Of a DNA stretch of 64,000 nt, positions 43,291 through 53,200 are shown one piece after another. Every line of letters starts with the position of its first letter. Positions within the stretch are counted from its first letter, which is position 1. The stretch covers positions 1-64,000 of the forward strand of contig JAOASG010000020.1 in NCBI GenBank assembly GCA_025210235.1, in the 5' to 3' direction. The position numbers were made by a program, and so were the translations under genes. The notes beneath the pieces were generated by a model. That model was not told where the DNA came from. It did no database searches and saw only the letters and a program-made list of their open reading frames with translations. This stretch comes from Vallitalea sp. Lineage in GTDB: Bacteria; Bacillota; Clostridia; Lachnospirales; Vallitaleaceae.

Positions 43291-44922
43291 TTAGCTTTTT
43301 GTCTTTTGTAAATATTCTTTAGGTGTAATACCCTTATATTTTTTAAAGATTTTTGAAAAGTAGTATGCATTGTCAAATCCTAGCATATAAGCTATTTCAT
43401 ATATTAAGTGTTGCTTCTCATTTAACAACTTACAAGCTTTATCGATTTTTAGTTGATTGGTGTAATCTACAAAGTTACGGTTACACTCTTTTTTAAAAAG
43501 ATATGATAAGTAACTTGGTGTAATGTTTAGATAATTAGCTACAGAATTTAATGTAAGTTTAGTATCAATATGTTCAAGTATAAATTCTTTAGCATGGTCT
43601 ATTAGATTGTTGCTCTTTGAAGTAACTAATAGATTGTAATTATTAATAGTAGTATTTAATTGTTTAAGCCATACTATAGCATCTTCAAATGTACCACTAG
43701 ACATTAATTGATTAATTGTATTAGAACTATTACTAAAACTTTCATTAAAAGCTTTTGGGTTATCAAGGGATTGTAAAGTAGCGATAATATAGTTGTATAT
43801 TCTAATACAACAATTTATAGCATTTTGCTTTTTAGGTTTTGAAGTAATTAAAAGAGCTATAAGCTTTTCAAATACAAAATCAATATTTTCTGTATTATAA
43901 CTAGTTAATGCTTTACTTAATTCATTAATTATATTTGATATATCAAAACTGTCATTATAAAGTTCTTGGTCTATTTCATCATAAAATACAATATCTGTAT
44001 TATTGTAATAATAGAAATTATTTATCTGCTTTAGTTGTTCAATACATAAGTATATATTATTACTTTTATCAAAAACTTGGGTCATAAGAATATCAACAGA
44101 TGTTTCTAAAATATTCTTCGAAGTTGCATATATTTTTCTATATAATTGCTTTATATATTGTTTATCAATATTTGGATAATTAGAAACAAATATAAGTACA
44201 GAACTACTATCATAATCCAATATAATATAATCTTCAAAGAAATTCTTGAAAATTTTATTAATAATATCTTTTTCACACTCCATTAGTTTATTTTTTTCTT
44301 CTGCAGTAAATAAATTGATGTTAACGATATCAGGAGTGTGGATGTAAATTTGCATAATAGAGTATGACTCAAAAATGCATGCAGATTCACATATTTTAAA
44401 TTGTTCATCTAAATGGTGATCATTATTAGAATTACTATTTAGAATATTTAATAAACTGTTTTTTACAAGTACTTTTTTATTTTTATGAATGTAATTTTCT
44501 ACAAAATCAATTTTATTTATTTTTTTTCTTTTATTTAGTTCATTTTGTGCATTTTCAATTGATTTTATAAAAAGTTCTGGTTGTAAATTAGTTTTTACTA
44601 TATAATCAACAGCTTTATTTTTAAGTGCTTGTTGTGCTAGATGAAAATCTTGATGGTTTGTAAGCATAATAAATACTGCATTAATACCAAGCTTATTTGA
44701 TTGTTTTAGAACTTCTAAACCATCAAATACAGGCATATTAATGTCACAGATTACAATATCAGGAGATTGTTCTTTTATGATTTTTAAAGCTTCTTGTCCA
44801 TTATTCGCAGTATCAATTATTTCACAGCCAATATCTTCCCAATTAATTAAGAATTTTAATCCAGACAAGATTATAAGTTCATCATCTACAAGTAATACTT
44901 TATAAGGTAATTGTTTATCCAT
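43291..44922 (-). CDS. AraC-type response regulator (YesN family)
   Basis: Cytoplasmic regulator of 543 residues. A receiver domain (1-125) with Asp13/Asp14 and phospho-acceptor Asp60 in VICDINMP is joined by a long linker to a C-terminal AraC helix-turn-helix pair (about 440-540) containing LTLNSVANYLNITPSYLSYLF and YFSKIFKKYKGITPKEY in parts. The ATG at 44922 follows GAGGAG; a TTG at 44937 lies inside the end of the kinase gene. It is transcribed with the histidine kinase just upstream and is divergent from the sugar-binding protein operon, which it probably activates. Confidence 0.93.
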   Translation of the reverse strand: MDKQLPYKVLLVDDELIILSGLKFLINWEDIGCEIIDTANNGQEALKIIKEQSPDIVICDINMPVFDGLEVLKQSNKLGINAVFIMLTNHQDFHLAQQALKNKAVDYIVKTNLQPELFIKSIENAQNELNKRKKINKIDFVENYIHKNKKVLVKNSLLNILNSNSNNDHHLDEQFKICESACIFESYSIMQIYIHTPDIVNINLFTAEEKNKLMECEKDIINKIFKNFFEDYIILDYDSSSVLIFVSNYPNIDKQYIKQLYRKIYATSKNILETSVDILMTQVFDKSNNIYLCIEQLKQINNFYYYNNTDIVFYDEIDQELYNDSFDISNIINELSKALTSYNTENIDFVFEKLIALLITSKPKKQNAINCCIRIYNYIIATLQSLDNPKAFNESFSNSSNTINQLMSSGTFEDAIVWLKQLNTTINNYNLLVTSKSNNLIDHAKEFILEHIDTKLTLNSVANYLNITPSYLSYLFKKECNRNFVDYTNQLKIDKACKLLNEKQHLIYEIAYMLGFDNAYYFSKIFKKYKGITPKEYLQKTKS

Positions 44923-44926
44923 ATGT

Positions 44927-46654
44927 TTACTCCTCAATTGGTATCTTAATAGTTATAGTTGTATACTTAGAAACTTTGCTTTTTATACTCAATCCATAGT
45001 TATCACCATAGATTAATTTAAGTCTTGAATTTACATTGTAATAACCAATTCCGTTTATTGAGCCCTTATTGATTTCTTTTTTTTGACTTGTTAATTTTAA
45101 AATATCTTCTTTGGTCATGCCAATACCATCATCTGTTACAGTGATTAAGAGGCAATTATTCGTTATTTGACTATCTAGTGTAATTGTTCCAAATTTCCCT
45201 TTAGGCTCAATACCATGGAAAATTGCATTTTCCACTAAAGGTTGTAATGTCATTTTAACTATTTTTTTATTATATAGAGAAGTGTCTATATTATTTACAA
45301 ACTCAAAGCTTTCCATATACCTTATAGATTGAATGGTTAAATAATCATCTAAAAGTCGTAGTTCTTCTTCTAGAGTAACTTTATCGCAAAAAGATTTAGA
45401 CATGTTTTTTAATAAATTTGTTAAAGCATCAACAAGTTTACAGATACCTGTATTTTTCTGTAAAGTTGCCATCCAATGTATTGAATTTAAGGTGTTATAT
45501 AAAAAATGTGGATTAACTTGAGATTGTAACATAGCAATTTCAAAGTTTTTCTTTTCATTTGTAATCTCAATAGATTGCTCTAATAATTTTTCTATATCAC
45601 TAGCCATTTCATTTATGACGTGACCAATCTCACCGATCTCACCATGAAGATTTTCAGTTTCATAATCATAAGAAAAATCTTTTGATGAGATTTTTTTAAT
45701 ACGTATTTTAAGTAATTTAATAGGCCTTGTTATAATATTTGATGCACCCATAAATATAATAAAACCAGCTACTAGAGATATTCCTACTGTTATATAAAAA
45801 ACCAATAAAATATTTTTAGTTTCCATATTTGAGTTAATAAGTTTTTCAACTGTATATATGTTCCAATCATATTTATCTACATTATAACATTTAATTATAT
45901 ATTCTTTATAACGATTCTTCTTAGTTTTAATGATACTAGCATAATCAATATCATAGTAATTATCTGAATGTATAATGTTATTATTTTTAGTTGTTATAAA
46001 TAAATTTGTATATGATTTATAAGAATCTAATATATCATTAATTATTCTTAGATCAATCTCCATATAAATCCAACCTTTAATATATTTATTGCTTAGGCTA
46101 TATATAGGTTTTAAAATGGGCATACATAAATTACCGGAAGATACAACAGGTTTAGAAATAATTTGATATAGTTCTTGAGGATTTTGTTTCATTAACTTAA
46201 AATTTTCACTAGTGGTTATGTTTATATAATCATTTAAATAACCGCTTTCTTTACCAATTGACTCTATTATAAATCCTGATTCATTGAATATCATAGCTTT
46301 TTTTACATATTGGCTAACAATGGATGAGTCGATATAATTAGTTAAGATATTTTGTGCTTCAATACCACTTGATTTTAATAAGGAACTATCTGAATTTTCA
46401 TAGCCTATTATGTTTTGAATTAATGTGTTGTTTGTTATAAGTAGTGTTAAATCATTTAGATTAGAAAGACGAATATCTATTTGAGAGGATACATTGCTAA
46501 TATTCATATTATCAATTACATCCATTTTATGAGATAATATTTTATTAAAAAATTGATATATAACAATGTTTGAAAGAGTACCTATTACAAGGAGACTAAA
46601 AGTTGAATATAATACTATTTTGGCTTTTATGCTTTTAGTATTTATGTTTAACAT
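44927..46654 (-). CDS. sensor histidine kinase (YesM family)
   Basis: Membrane sensor of 575 residues. Helix 1 (about 12-33), an extracellular sensor region (about 35-275, Cache-like), helix 2 (about 277-303), a HAMP domain, then the His_kinase domain with SQVNPHFLYNTLNSI (His383) and an ATPase domain with VENAIFHGIEPKG and TVTDDGIGM. This is the YesM/LytS-type kinase, which pairs with YesN-type regulators in sugar sensing. Its stop lies 4 bases from the regulator start. The 249-bp gap upstream is shared with the divergent solute-binding protein gene. Confidence 0.93.
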   Translation of the reverse strand: MLNINTKSIKAKIVLYSTFSLLVIGTLSNIVIYQFFNKILSHKMDVIDNMNISNVSSQIDIRLSNLNDLTLLITNNTLIQNIIGYENSDSSLLKSSGIEAQNILTNYIDSSIVSQYVKKAMIFNESGFIIESIGKESGYLNDYINITTSENFKLMKQNPQELYQIISKPVVSSGNLCMPILKPIYSLSNKYIKGWIYMEIDLRIINDILDSYKSYTNLFITTKNNNIIHSDNYYDIDYASIIKTKKNRYKEYIIKCYNVDKYDWNIYTVEKLINSNMETKNILLVFYITVGISLVAGFIIFMGASNIITRPIKLLKIRIKKISSKDFSYDYETENLHGEIGEIGHVINEMASDIEKLLEQSIEITNEKKNFEIAMLQSQVNPHFLYNTLNSIHWMATLQKNTGICKLVDALTNLLKNMSKSFCDKVTLEEELRLLDDYLTIQSIRYMESFEFVNNIDTSLYNKKIVKMTLQPLVENAIFHGIEPKGKFGTITLDSQITNNCLLITVTDDGIGMTKEDILKLTSQKKEINKGSINGIGYYNVNSRLKLIYGDNYGLSIKSKVSKYTTITIKIPIEE

Positions 46655-46903
46655 GATTGTTATTACACCCTTTCTAGTTAGTTAATATGCATATAAATTA
46701 TACTATCTAAAGAAATGCATTTCAACTTAAACTGCATTATATCTAAAAATAATATTATAACTTAAAAAAAGTATTAGTGATATTTATCAGAAGTATAAAA
46801 TTTAATTATATTATCACGAAATTATAAGTTCACTTACAAGATTTAATCTAGTATAGTAATATTACACAAATTAATTTAAGTTTAAAAAAATGGAGGGTTT
46901 TAA

Positions 46904-48226
46904 ATGAAAAAAAGAATTAATGTAGTACTCTTATGTATGATTGTTGTTGTAGCTTTATTTTCAGGTTGTTCATCAAAAGAAAAAACTGAAACTAATAATG
47001 AAAAAACAGCAGATAGTGGTCAAACAAAAAAGGCAGCTACAGAAAAACAAATAGAACTTAAAGTTGCAGTTTGGGATAATAGTAGTACAGAGATAGGCAA
47101 TGATCTTGCTGCCAAGTTTACAGAAAAATATCCAAATATTAAAGTAGAGTATATTGATGTTGCGTCAACAGAATATACAAATAAGCTTTCTATTATGTTA
47201 AATGGTGGTTCTGATTTAGATGTATTTTATATTAAAGATGCTGATACAACACTTTCAATGTATAAAAAAGGTCAGCTATACGATTTAACTTCTAAAATTA
47301 AAGAAAATAATATAGATCTTAAAAAATATAATGGTCTAGCTAGTAACTTCCAATTTGATGGTGGTACTTATGGGTTACCATACAGAACAGATTATTATGT
47401 TCTTTATTACAATAAAGATATATTTGATGCAGCGAATGAACCATACCCAACAAATGATATGACTTGGGATGAATATGCTGAAGTGGCTGCAAGAATTACA
47501 GATGGTGAAGGAGCTAATAAAAAATATGGAGCATTAACACATACTTGGAAGGATTGTGTACAAAACTGGGCAATACAAGAAGGCAAGAATACAGTAATAT
47601 CTGATGATTACTCATTTATGATACCATATTATGAAAGAGCATTGAAAATGCAAAATGACGATAAATCAGCTATGGATTATGCAACACTTAAAACATCTAA
47701 CATCCATTATTCAGGACCATTTCTTAATGGACAAGTTGGTATGATGCCAATGGGATCATGGTTTATGAATACAATTATTCTTAGGAAATCACAAGGTGAA
47801 ACTAATATTAATTGGGGAGTTGCTACACTTCCACATGATAAAAGTATAGAAGCGGGTTATACAGTAGGGGCTACAACTCCTATTGCAATGAATGCACAGA
47901 GTAAGAATAAAGATGCTGCTTGGAAATTTATACAATTTGCTACTAATGAGAATGCTGCAGCATATCTTTCAACACAAGGAGTAATACCTTCAATATTAAC
48001 AGAGGAAGCTTTGGCAAATGTTGCTGATGCAGATGGAATGCCACAAGGTGTAGCAGAAGCACTATCGGTGAAAAATATAGAACTTGATAGACCGATTGCT
48101 GCTCATGTACTAGAAGTTAATAAAGTTCTTGATGAAGAACATGGATTGATTATGTTTGGAGAAACAACTATTGAAGAAGGTCTTAACAAAATGAAGGAAC
48201 GTGTATCAGAAATAATTAATGATTAA
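46904..48226 (+). CDS. sugar ABC transporter solute-binding lipoprotein
   Basis: Family 1 extracellular solute-binding protein, 440 residues. The signal peptide ends in the lipobox FSGC (Cys at about residue 22), followed by a Thr/Lys-rich linker. The mature part has ELKVAVWDNSSTEIGNDLA, LNGGSDLDVFY, YGLPYRTDYYVLYYNKDIF and GAWKFIQFATNE-like WKFIQFATNENAA, all typical of oligosaccharide-binding proteins. AATGGAGGGTT precedes the ATG. It begins the operon with two permease genes; stacked hairpins follow it, which usually lets the binding protein be made in excess. The ligand is unknown. Confidence 0.94.
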   Translation: MKKRINVVLLCMIVVVALFSGCSSKEKTETNNEKTADSGQTKKAATEKQIELKVAVWDNSSTEIGNDLAAKFTEKYPNIKVEYIDVASTEYTNKLSIMLNGGSDLDVFYIKDADTTLSMYKKGQLYDLTSKIKENNIDLKKYNGLASNFQFDGGTYGLPYRTDYYVLYYNKDIFDAANEPYPTNDMTWDEYAEVAARITDGEGANKKYGALTHTWKDCVQNWAIQEGKNTVISDDYSFMIPYYERALKMQNDDKSAMDYATLKTSNIHYSGPFLNGQVGMMPMGSWFMNTIILRKSQGETNINWGVATLPHDKSIEAGYTVGATTPIAMNAQSKNKDAAWKFIQFATNENAAAYLSTQGVIPSILTEEALANVADADGMPQGVAEALSVKNIELDRPIAAHVLEVNKVLDEEHGLIMFGETTIEEGLNKMKERVSEIIND

Positions 48227-48239
48227 GTGTTAATATAAA

Positions 48240-48338
48240 CAAGAGAATTTCTTTATGAAATTCTCTTGATAATAATCATTTGTAAAAAGGTATTTTATTA
48301 AACGCACACGTTTTAATTAAGTAAAGTACCTTTTTATA
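48240..48338 (+). promoter_or_regulatory. two hairpins between the binding protein and permease genes
   Basis: The first (48240-48268) is a perfect 12-bp stem, CAAGAGAATTTC/GAAATTCTCTTG, without a T run. The second joins AAAAAGGTA and TACCTTTTT around AAACGCACACGTTT, a smaller palindrome. They probably stabilise the upstream mRNA and reduce downstream transcription. Confidence 0.65.
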
Positions 48339-48367
48339 GGTGACTATGACTTATAGGAGGCAAAATT

Positions 48368-49273
48368 ATGAAAAGTATGAAAGCAAAAAAAGGATTGAGC
48401 TTAAATACTAAAAATACAATTGTGGGTTTATCATTTATATTACCTAATTTTATTGGGTTCTGTATATTTATCTTGGTTCCTGTTATTTTTTCTTTTGGAT
48501 TAAGTTTCATGAAATGGGATGGTTATACACCAATGACTTTTGTAGGATTTAAAAATTTTATAGATCTTGGAAGTGATTCTACATTTAAAATATCGTTTTT
48601 TAATACAATTTACTATGCATTATTAACGGTACCAACAACAGCAATAATATCACTGTTATTGGCTGTTTTATTAAATAAAAAAATTAAAGGATTAAATTTT
48701 TTTCGGTCTTCGCTTTTTTTCCCTTATGTAGCATCTATTGTTGCAGTTGCTGTCGTATGGAATATGTTATTTCAAAAAGATTTTGGACCTATTAACGAAT
48801 TTTTAAGGTTTATAGGAATTGCAAACCCTCCAGGGTGGACAGCATCACTAGATTGGGCTATGCCTGCTGTTATTATAGTAAGTATATGGAAGGGCATGGG
48901 TTATTATATGATCATTTATTTAGCAGCTTTACAAGGCATACCAAATTCACTATATGAAGCTGCAAAAATTGATGGAGCCTCAAGTTGGCAGAGATTTAGA
49001 TATGTAACACTTCCAATGCTAACTCCAGCTACTTTCTTTGTAATAATGATGCTAATAATCAACTGTTTTAAGGTATTTGATTTAGTTTATATTATGACTG
49101 AAGGTGGACCAGGTAGGAGTACTACCTTACTTGTTAACTATATTTATGATAAAGCCTTTTTAGCTTGGGATTATGGTTCAGCTAGTGCTATATCAATAGT
49201 ATTATTTATTATGGTAGCTACAATTACTATTATACAATTTAGAGCTGAAAAGAAATGGGTAAGTTATATGTAA
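48368..49273 (+). CDS. sugar ABC transporter permease (MalF/UgpA-like)
   Basis: Inner-membrane permease of 301 residues with six hydrophobic helices and the EAA loop LYEAAKIDGASSWQRFRYVT near residue 198, which contacts the ATPase. AGGAGGC precedes the ATG. The second permease starts 17 bases after its stop. No ATPase gene is in the operon, so a shared ATPase of the MsmX type elsewhere is expected, as for other family 1 sugar importers in Firmicutes. Confidence 0.94.
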   Translation: MKSMKAKKGLSLNTKNTIVGLSFILPNFIGFCIFILVPVIFSFGLSFMKWDGYTPMTFVGFKNFIDLGSDSTFKISFFNTIYYALLTVPTTAIISLLLAVLLNKKIKGLNFFRSSLFFPYVASIVAVAVVWNMLFQKDFGPINEFLRFIGIANPPGWTASLDWAMPAVIIVSIWKGMGYYMIIYLAALQGIPNSLYEAAKIDGASSWQRFRYVTLPMLTPATFFVIMMLIINCFKVFDLVYIMTEGGPGRSTTLLVNYIYDKAFLAWDYGSASAISIVLFIMVATITIIQFRAEKKWVSYM

Positions 49274-49289
49274 TGAAAGGTGTCTGACT

Positions 49290-50117
49290 ATGAATAAAAT
49301 GAATAAGTTGACTAAAACGATATTATATGTTGTAATTATTATTATATGTATATTAACACTACTTCCTTTAATATGGATGTTATCAGCATCGTTAAAACTA
49401 GATAAGGATGTATTTAGTATACCTATTCAATGGATTCCTAAAAATCCACAATGGAAAAATTACATAACAATATGGACTAAGATTCCTTTTGGATTATTTG
49501 TAATGAATACAACAAAACTAACTGTAATAATAACATTAATTCAATTATTTACAAGTTCATTTGCTGCCTATGGATTTGCTAAATGTGAGTTCAAAGGAAG
49601 GAATGTATTGTTTTTATTTTATATAGCTACTATTGCTATTCCTTGGCAAGTATATATGTTACCACAATATACAATGATGAATAAATTCGGACTTATTGAT
49701 ACACATACAAGTATTATTTTACTACAATCATTTACAGCTTTTGGTGTGTTTTTAATACGTCAATTTTATCTTAGTATACCAAATGAGCTTTTAGAAGCAG
49801 CAAGAATTGATGGGATGAATGAATATAGAATTTATTTTAGAATTATATTGCCGCTATCTAGACCTGCGTTATCTACATTAACTATATTTAGTTTTGTAGG
49901 AGTTTGGAATGATTTTATGGGTCCAATGATTTACTTTAATTCTGAATCTAATAAAACAATACAATTGGGTATAAGAATGTTTATTTCTCAATATTCAGCA
50001 GATTATGGTCTTATTATGGCGGCATCTGTAGTGTCACTAATACCTGTATTTGTTATTTTTATTGCATTCCAAAGATTTTTTGTTGAAGGGGTTGCAAGTT
50101 CAGGTTTGAAAGGATAA
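49290..50117 (+). CDS. sugar ABC transporter permease (MalG/UgpE-like)
   Basis: Second permease of the same importer, 275 residues, six membrane helices, with the EAA loop PNELLEAARIDGMNEYRIYF near residue 165 and the usual C-terminal GVASSGLKG ending. It is followed after 16 bases by a beta-propeller glycosidase gene that may process the imported sugar. Confidence 0.94.
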   Translation: MNKMNKLTKTILYVVIIIICILTLLPLIWMLSASLKLDKDVFSIPIQWIPKNPQWKNYITIWTKIPFGLFVMNTTKLTVIITLIQLFTSSFAAYGFAKCEFKGRNVLFLFYIATIAIPWQVYMLPQYTMMNKFGLIDTHTSIILLQSFTAFGVFLIRQFYLSIPNELLEAARIDGMNEYRIYFRIILPLSRPALSTLTIFSFVGVWNDFMGPMIYFNSESNKTIQLGIRMFISQYSADYGLIMAASVVSLIPVFVIFIAFQRFFVEGVASSGLKG

Positions 50118-50133
50118 AGGGAGAGAATATGTC

Positions 50134-51183
50134 ATGAACAGAAATGAATGTAATTTAGGAGATTATTTTGAACCTATTCCACTAAAAGGTGGATTTTCTA
50201 TGGACGGCTATTGGGTATGGTGTGGTTCAGTTATATTAGGAGAAGATGGAAATTATCATATGTTTGCATCTCGTTGGAAAAAAGATCTTCCCATGCATCC
50301 AGGGTGGGGACTTGCCAGTGAAATAGTAAGAGCTGTTTCAAAAACGCCTGAAGGGCCTTATGTTTTTCAAGAAGTAGTATTAACATCACGTGGCGCTCAG
50401 TATTGGGATGGTAGAAGTGTTCATAACCCACACATAACAAAATATAAAGATGAGTATATATTATTTTATATGGGAACAACATATCCTTTTGATGACGTTT
50501 ATCCTGGGGAACATATTGATGTACATAATTATAGGTTTATTTCTGCTAGATCAAATAAAAGGATTGGAATAGCTACCTCAAAAAGTGTTTTTGGACCTTG
50601 GGAGAGACTTGATGCTCCTATTCTAAACACTAGGCCAGATAAATTTGATAATCATCTTATTTCTAATCCAGCACCTTGTATAAATGAAGATGGATCTTGT
50701 CTTTTGGTTTATAAGGCACGAAACTATAAAAATCCACCTTATAATAATGGAGAATTACATGGACTCATGGCTCTTGGAGTTGCTTATGCGCCTCATTATA
50801 AAGGACCTTATAAACCGTTAACAGATAAGCCTTTATTTGATGAAAAGGAACATAATGTTGAGGACCCCTTTATATGGAGAAATGATAAAGGATATAGTAT
50901 GATTGCAAAAGATATGCATGGCAACATATGTGGAGAAAAAGGTGCAGGAGTTTTTGCTAGTTCAGTAGATGGAGTAAACTGGAGTTTAAAAGTAGGTCAT
51001 AAAGCATTCTCAAGAAATCTTAAATGGGAAGATGGAAAGAATCGTCTTATGGGTAATATGGATAGACCGTTTTTGCTATTTAATGGTGATGAAGCAACAC
51101 ATTTATTTGTGGCTACTTCAGATGGAACAGATTCATTTATGAATGCAAAAAATACGTATAATTTAGCAATACCACTTAAATGA
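50134..51183 (+). CDS. five-bladed beta-propeller glycosidase-like protein (GH43/GH117-like)
   Basis: Cytoplasmic protein of 349 residues without a signal peptide. Repeated blade-like motifs include MDGYWVWCGSVILGEDGNYHMF, written here as segments VWCGSVILGEDGNYH and WDGRSVHNPHITKYKDEYI, IGIATSKSVFGPWERL, SNPAPCINEDGSCLLVYKAR and EDPFIWRNDKGY, which resemble the five-bladed glycosidase or glycoside phosphorylase fold. The segment NVEDPFIWRND carries a likely catalytic Asp/Glu pair. It ends the transporter operon, so it probably acts on the imported oligosaccharide. The substrate cannot be told; a polyuronide or beta-glycan origin is possible. Confidence 0.8.
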   Translation: MNRNECNLGDYFEPIPLKGGFSMDGYWVWCGSVILGEDGNYHMFASRWKKDLPMHPGWGLASEIVRAVSKTPEGPYVFQEVVLTSRGAQYWDGRSVHNPHITKYKDEYILFYMGTTYPFDDVYPGEHIDVHNYRFISARSNKRIGIATSKSVFGPWERLDAPILNTRPDKFDNHLISNPAPCINEDGSCLLVYKARNYKNPPYNNGELHGLMALGVAYAPHYKGPYKPLTDKPLFDEKEHNVEDPFIWRNDKGYSMIAKDMHGNICGEKGAGVFASSVDGVNWSLKVGHKAFSRNLKWEDGKNRLMGNMDRPFLLFNGDEATHLFVATSDGTDSFMNAKNTYNLAIPLK

Positions 51184-51230
51184 AGTGATTATAAAATATA
51201 AAATAAAATTCTAATTAAATATAACGTTAG

Positions 51231-51267
51231 AGGTCTTATAACAGTAAATTTGTTGTAAGACCTTTTT
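51231..51267 (+). terminator. terminator of the transporter-glycosidase operon
   Basis: AGGTCTTATAAC pairs with GTTGTAAGACCT (one mismatch) and is followed by five T. Confidence 0.85.
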
Positions 51268-51354
51268 AGTTTAAGAAAAATTAAGATGCTTTTTTATGAA
51301 AGAGCTTATAATAATAGGTTCTTGTATGTTATGTAATACTATATGAAAATTATA

Positions 51355-51383
51355 TTACACATTTTAGAAAATATTGCTATAAT
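51355..51383 (+). promoter_or_regulatory. probable promoter of the sensor operon
   Basis: Extended -10 TGCTATAAT (hexamer 51378-51383), with a weak -35 TTACAC (51355-51360) at 17 bp, 33 bases before the kinase start. Confidence 0.5.
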
Positions 51384-51415
51384 AATACATATACCTAATA
51401 GGGAGGGATAGCAAA

Positions 51416-53200
51416 TTGCTTAAAAAATTCAGGAATTATACGATAAGAGTAAAATTATTGTGCTATTTCTTTGCTGTTGTATTATTACCAATTACTATTT
51501 TAGGTTTATTTGGGAATGTTATATATACAAAATCTGTTGAACATGAAGCTGAAAATCATACTACACAAATGATTGGACAAGTTAAAACCAATATAGAATT
51601 TCATATAAAAAGTATGGAAGATATCATATATTATATTTCAAAAGATCCTAATGTTGTTGAATCATTACAAATAAAAAATAGTTTAGATAGTAAAAGAGTC
51701 GATCTTGAAACAAAAGTAAGGAACATATTGACAAATTATACAGAAAAGCATAAAGAGATAGCAGGGATACTTATTGTTAATGATAATGGGTTTTATGTAA
51801 GTAATGAAATTTATAGAATCGCCAGGGACCCATTAACTAATGAGAAGTGGTATAAGGATGCAATAAATCATATGGGTGAATTAAGATTAATTAGTAGGCC
51901 TATAGGTAGAAATATTACAACAAAAAATAACTATGGAGCAAATATAATATCTATCGTTAAGGCTATTAGAGATCCAAATAATAGCGAGGTAAAAGGTGTT
52001 ATTCTTATTGATATTAAAACAGATATTATTAAAGATATTATTAACAATGTTTCTTTTGGGAAAAATGGTTTTGTATATATAATGGATGATAATGAGGAAA
52101 TTGTTTATTCACCAATTAATAAAATTGTATATAGGGTAAAAGCATCATGGCTAAAAAACAAACAAAATATTATAAAGAAAATAAAAGGAAATAATTATCA
52201 AATATTAACGGATAAGTCTAACTATACAGGATGGAAAATAATAGGTGTATTTTCTTTGAATGAAACGTTAAGTGCAGTAATTAATATGAGGCATTATACA
52301 ATTTTAATTGCTATTATTACACTGTTAATAGCAAGTTGTGCTTCTTTAATTTTTACATCATCTATTGCTAAGCCTGTTGCAGAATTAAATAATTTAATGC
52401 AAAAAGTTAAGGGTGGGGATCTAGATGTTAAATTTTACAGCCCATATAATGATGAAATAAGTCAATTGGGAAATAACTTTAGTGATATGGTTGAAGAAAT
52501 ACAGAAATTGATTGATATGGTATACGTAGAGCAAAAAAGTAAAAGAGAATCAGAATTAAAAATGTTACAAGCTCAGATTAAACCACATTTTTTATATAAT
52601 ACATTAGATACAATCAGTTGGATGGCTCAGAAAAAAGAAGCAGATGATATTGTAGAAATTGTTAATGCACTTACAGATTTATTTAGAATCGGATTAAGCA
52701 AGGGAGAAGAAATAATTACAATTGGAGAAGAAATGAAACACATACAAAGTTATTTAAAAATTCAAAAAGTAAGATATGATGACAAAATGGATTACCAAAT
52801 TAATTATAATAAAGGTATAGAGAGTTACAAAATTTTGAAATTGATTCTCCAACCAATTGTAGAAAATGCTATATATCATGGTATAAAACAAAAAAGAGGT
52901 AAAGGGCTTATAGTTGTAAATATTTATGAAGAAGACGATCTTGTAAAGATCATAATAACTGATAGTGGGGCAGGATTACACCAAGACCAGGTACAAGAGA
53001 TACAAGAAATACTTGATAGAGGGAAGGCAAAGCAACATTATAATGGGTATGGGTTATTTAATGTCAATGAGAGGATTAAATTAACTTTTGGACCACAATA
53101 TGGTATTCATATTTATAGTAAATTTGGGGAGGGTACAAAAGTAGAAATAAGTCATCCAAGAATAAAAGGAGAGGATAGTATTATATGTGGGAAGTTATGA
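51416..53200 (+). CDS. sensor histidine kinase (YesM/LytS-type)
   Basis: Membrane sensor of 594 residues. Helix 1 (about 12-33), a large outside region (about 35-285) of the double Cache type, helix 2 (about 290-312), HAMP, then His_kinase with LQAQIKPHFLYNTLDTISW (His391) and an ATPase with QPIVENAIYHGIKQK and ITDSGAGL. The TTG start follows GGGAGGG. The response regulator gene overlaps its end by 16 bases. It is the first gene of a kinase, regulator and membrane binding-protein operon. Confidence 0.92.
   Translation: MLKKFRNYTIRVKLLCYFFAVVLLPITILGLFGNVIYTKSVEHEAENHTTQMIGQVKTNIEFHIKSMEDIIYYISKDPNVVESLQIKNSLDSKRVDLETKVRNILTNYTEKHKEIAGILIVNDNGFYVSNEIYRIARDPLTNEKWYKDAINHMGELRLISRPIGRNITTKNNYGANIISIVKAIRDPNNSEVKGVILIDIKTDIIKDIINNVSFGKNGFVYIMDDNEEIVYSPINKIVYRVKASWLKNKQNIIKKIKGNNYQILTDKSNYTGWKIIGVFSLNETLSAVINMRHYTILIAIITLLIASCASLIFTSSIAKPVAELNNLMQKVKGGDLDVKFYSPYNDEISQLGNNFSDMVEEIQKLIDMVYVEQKSKRESELKMLQAQIKPHFLYNTLDTISWMAQKKEADDIVEIVNALTDLFRIGLSKGEEIITIGEEMKHIQSYLKIQKVRYDDKMDYQINYNKGIESYKILKLILQPIVENAIYHGIKQKRGKGLIVVNIYEEDDLVKIIITDSGAGLHQDQVQEIQEILDRGKAKQHYNGYGLFNVNERIKLTFGPQYGIHIYSKFGEGTKVEISHPRIKGEDSIICGKL

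Noticed and set aside
46724..46766. AACTTAAA direct repeats 35 bp apart between the kinase and binding protein genes as response-regulator sites
   Set aside because: Eight-base A/T-rich repeats are frequent in DNA of this composition and the spacing is not a whole number of helical turns; not strong enough to list.
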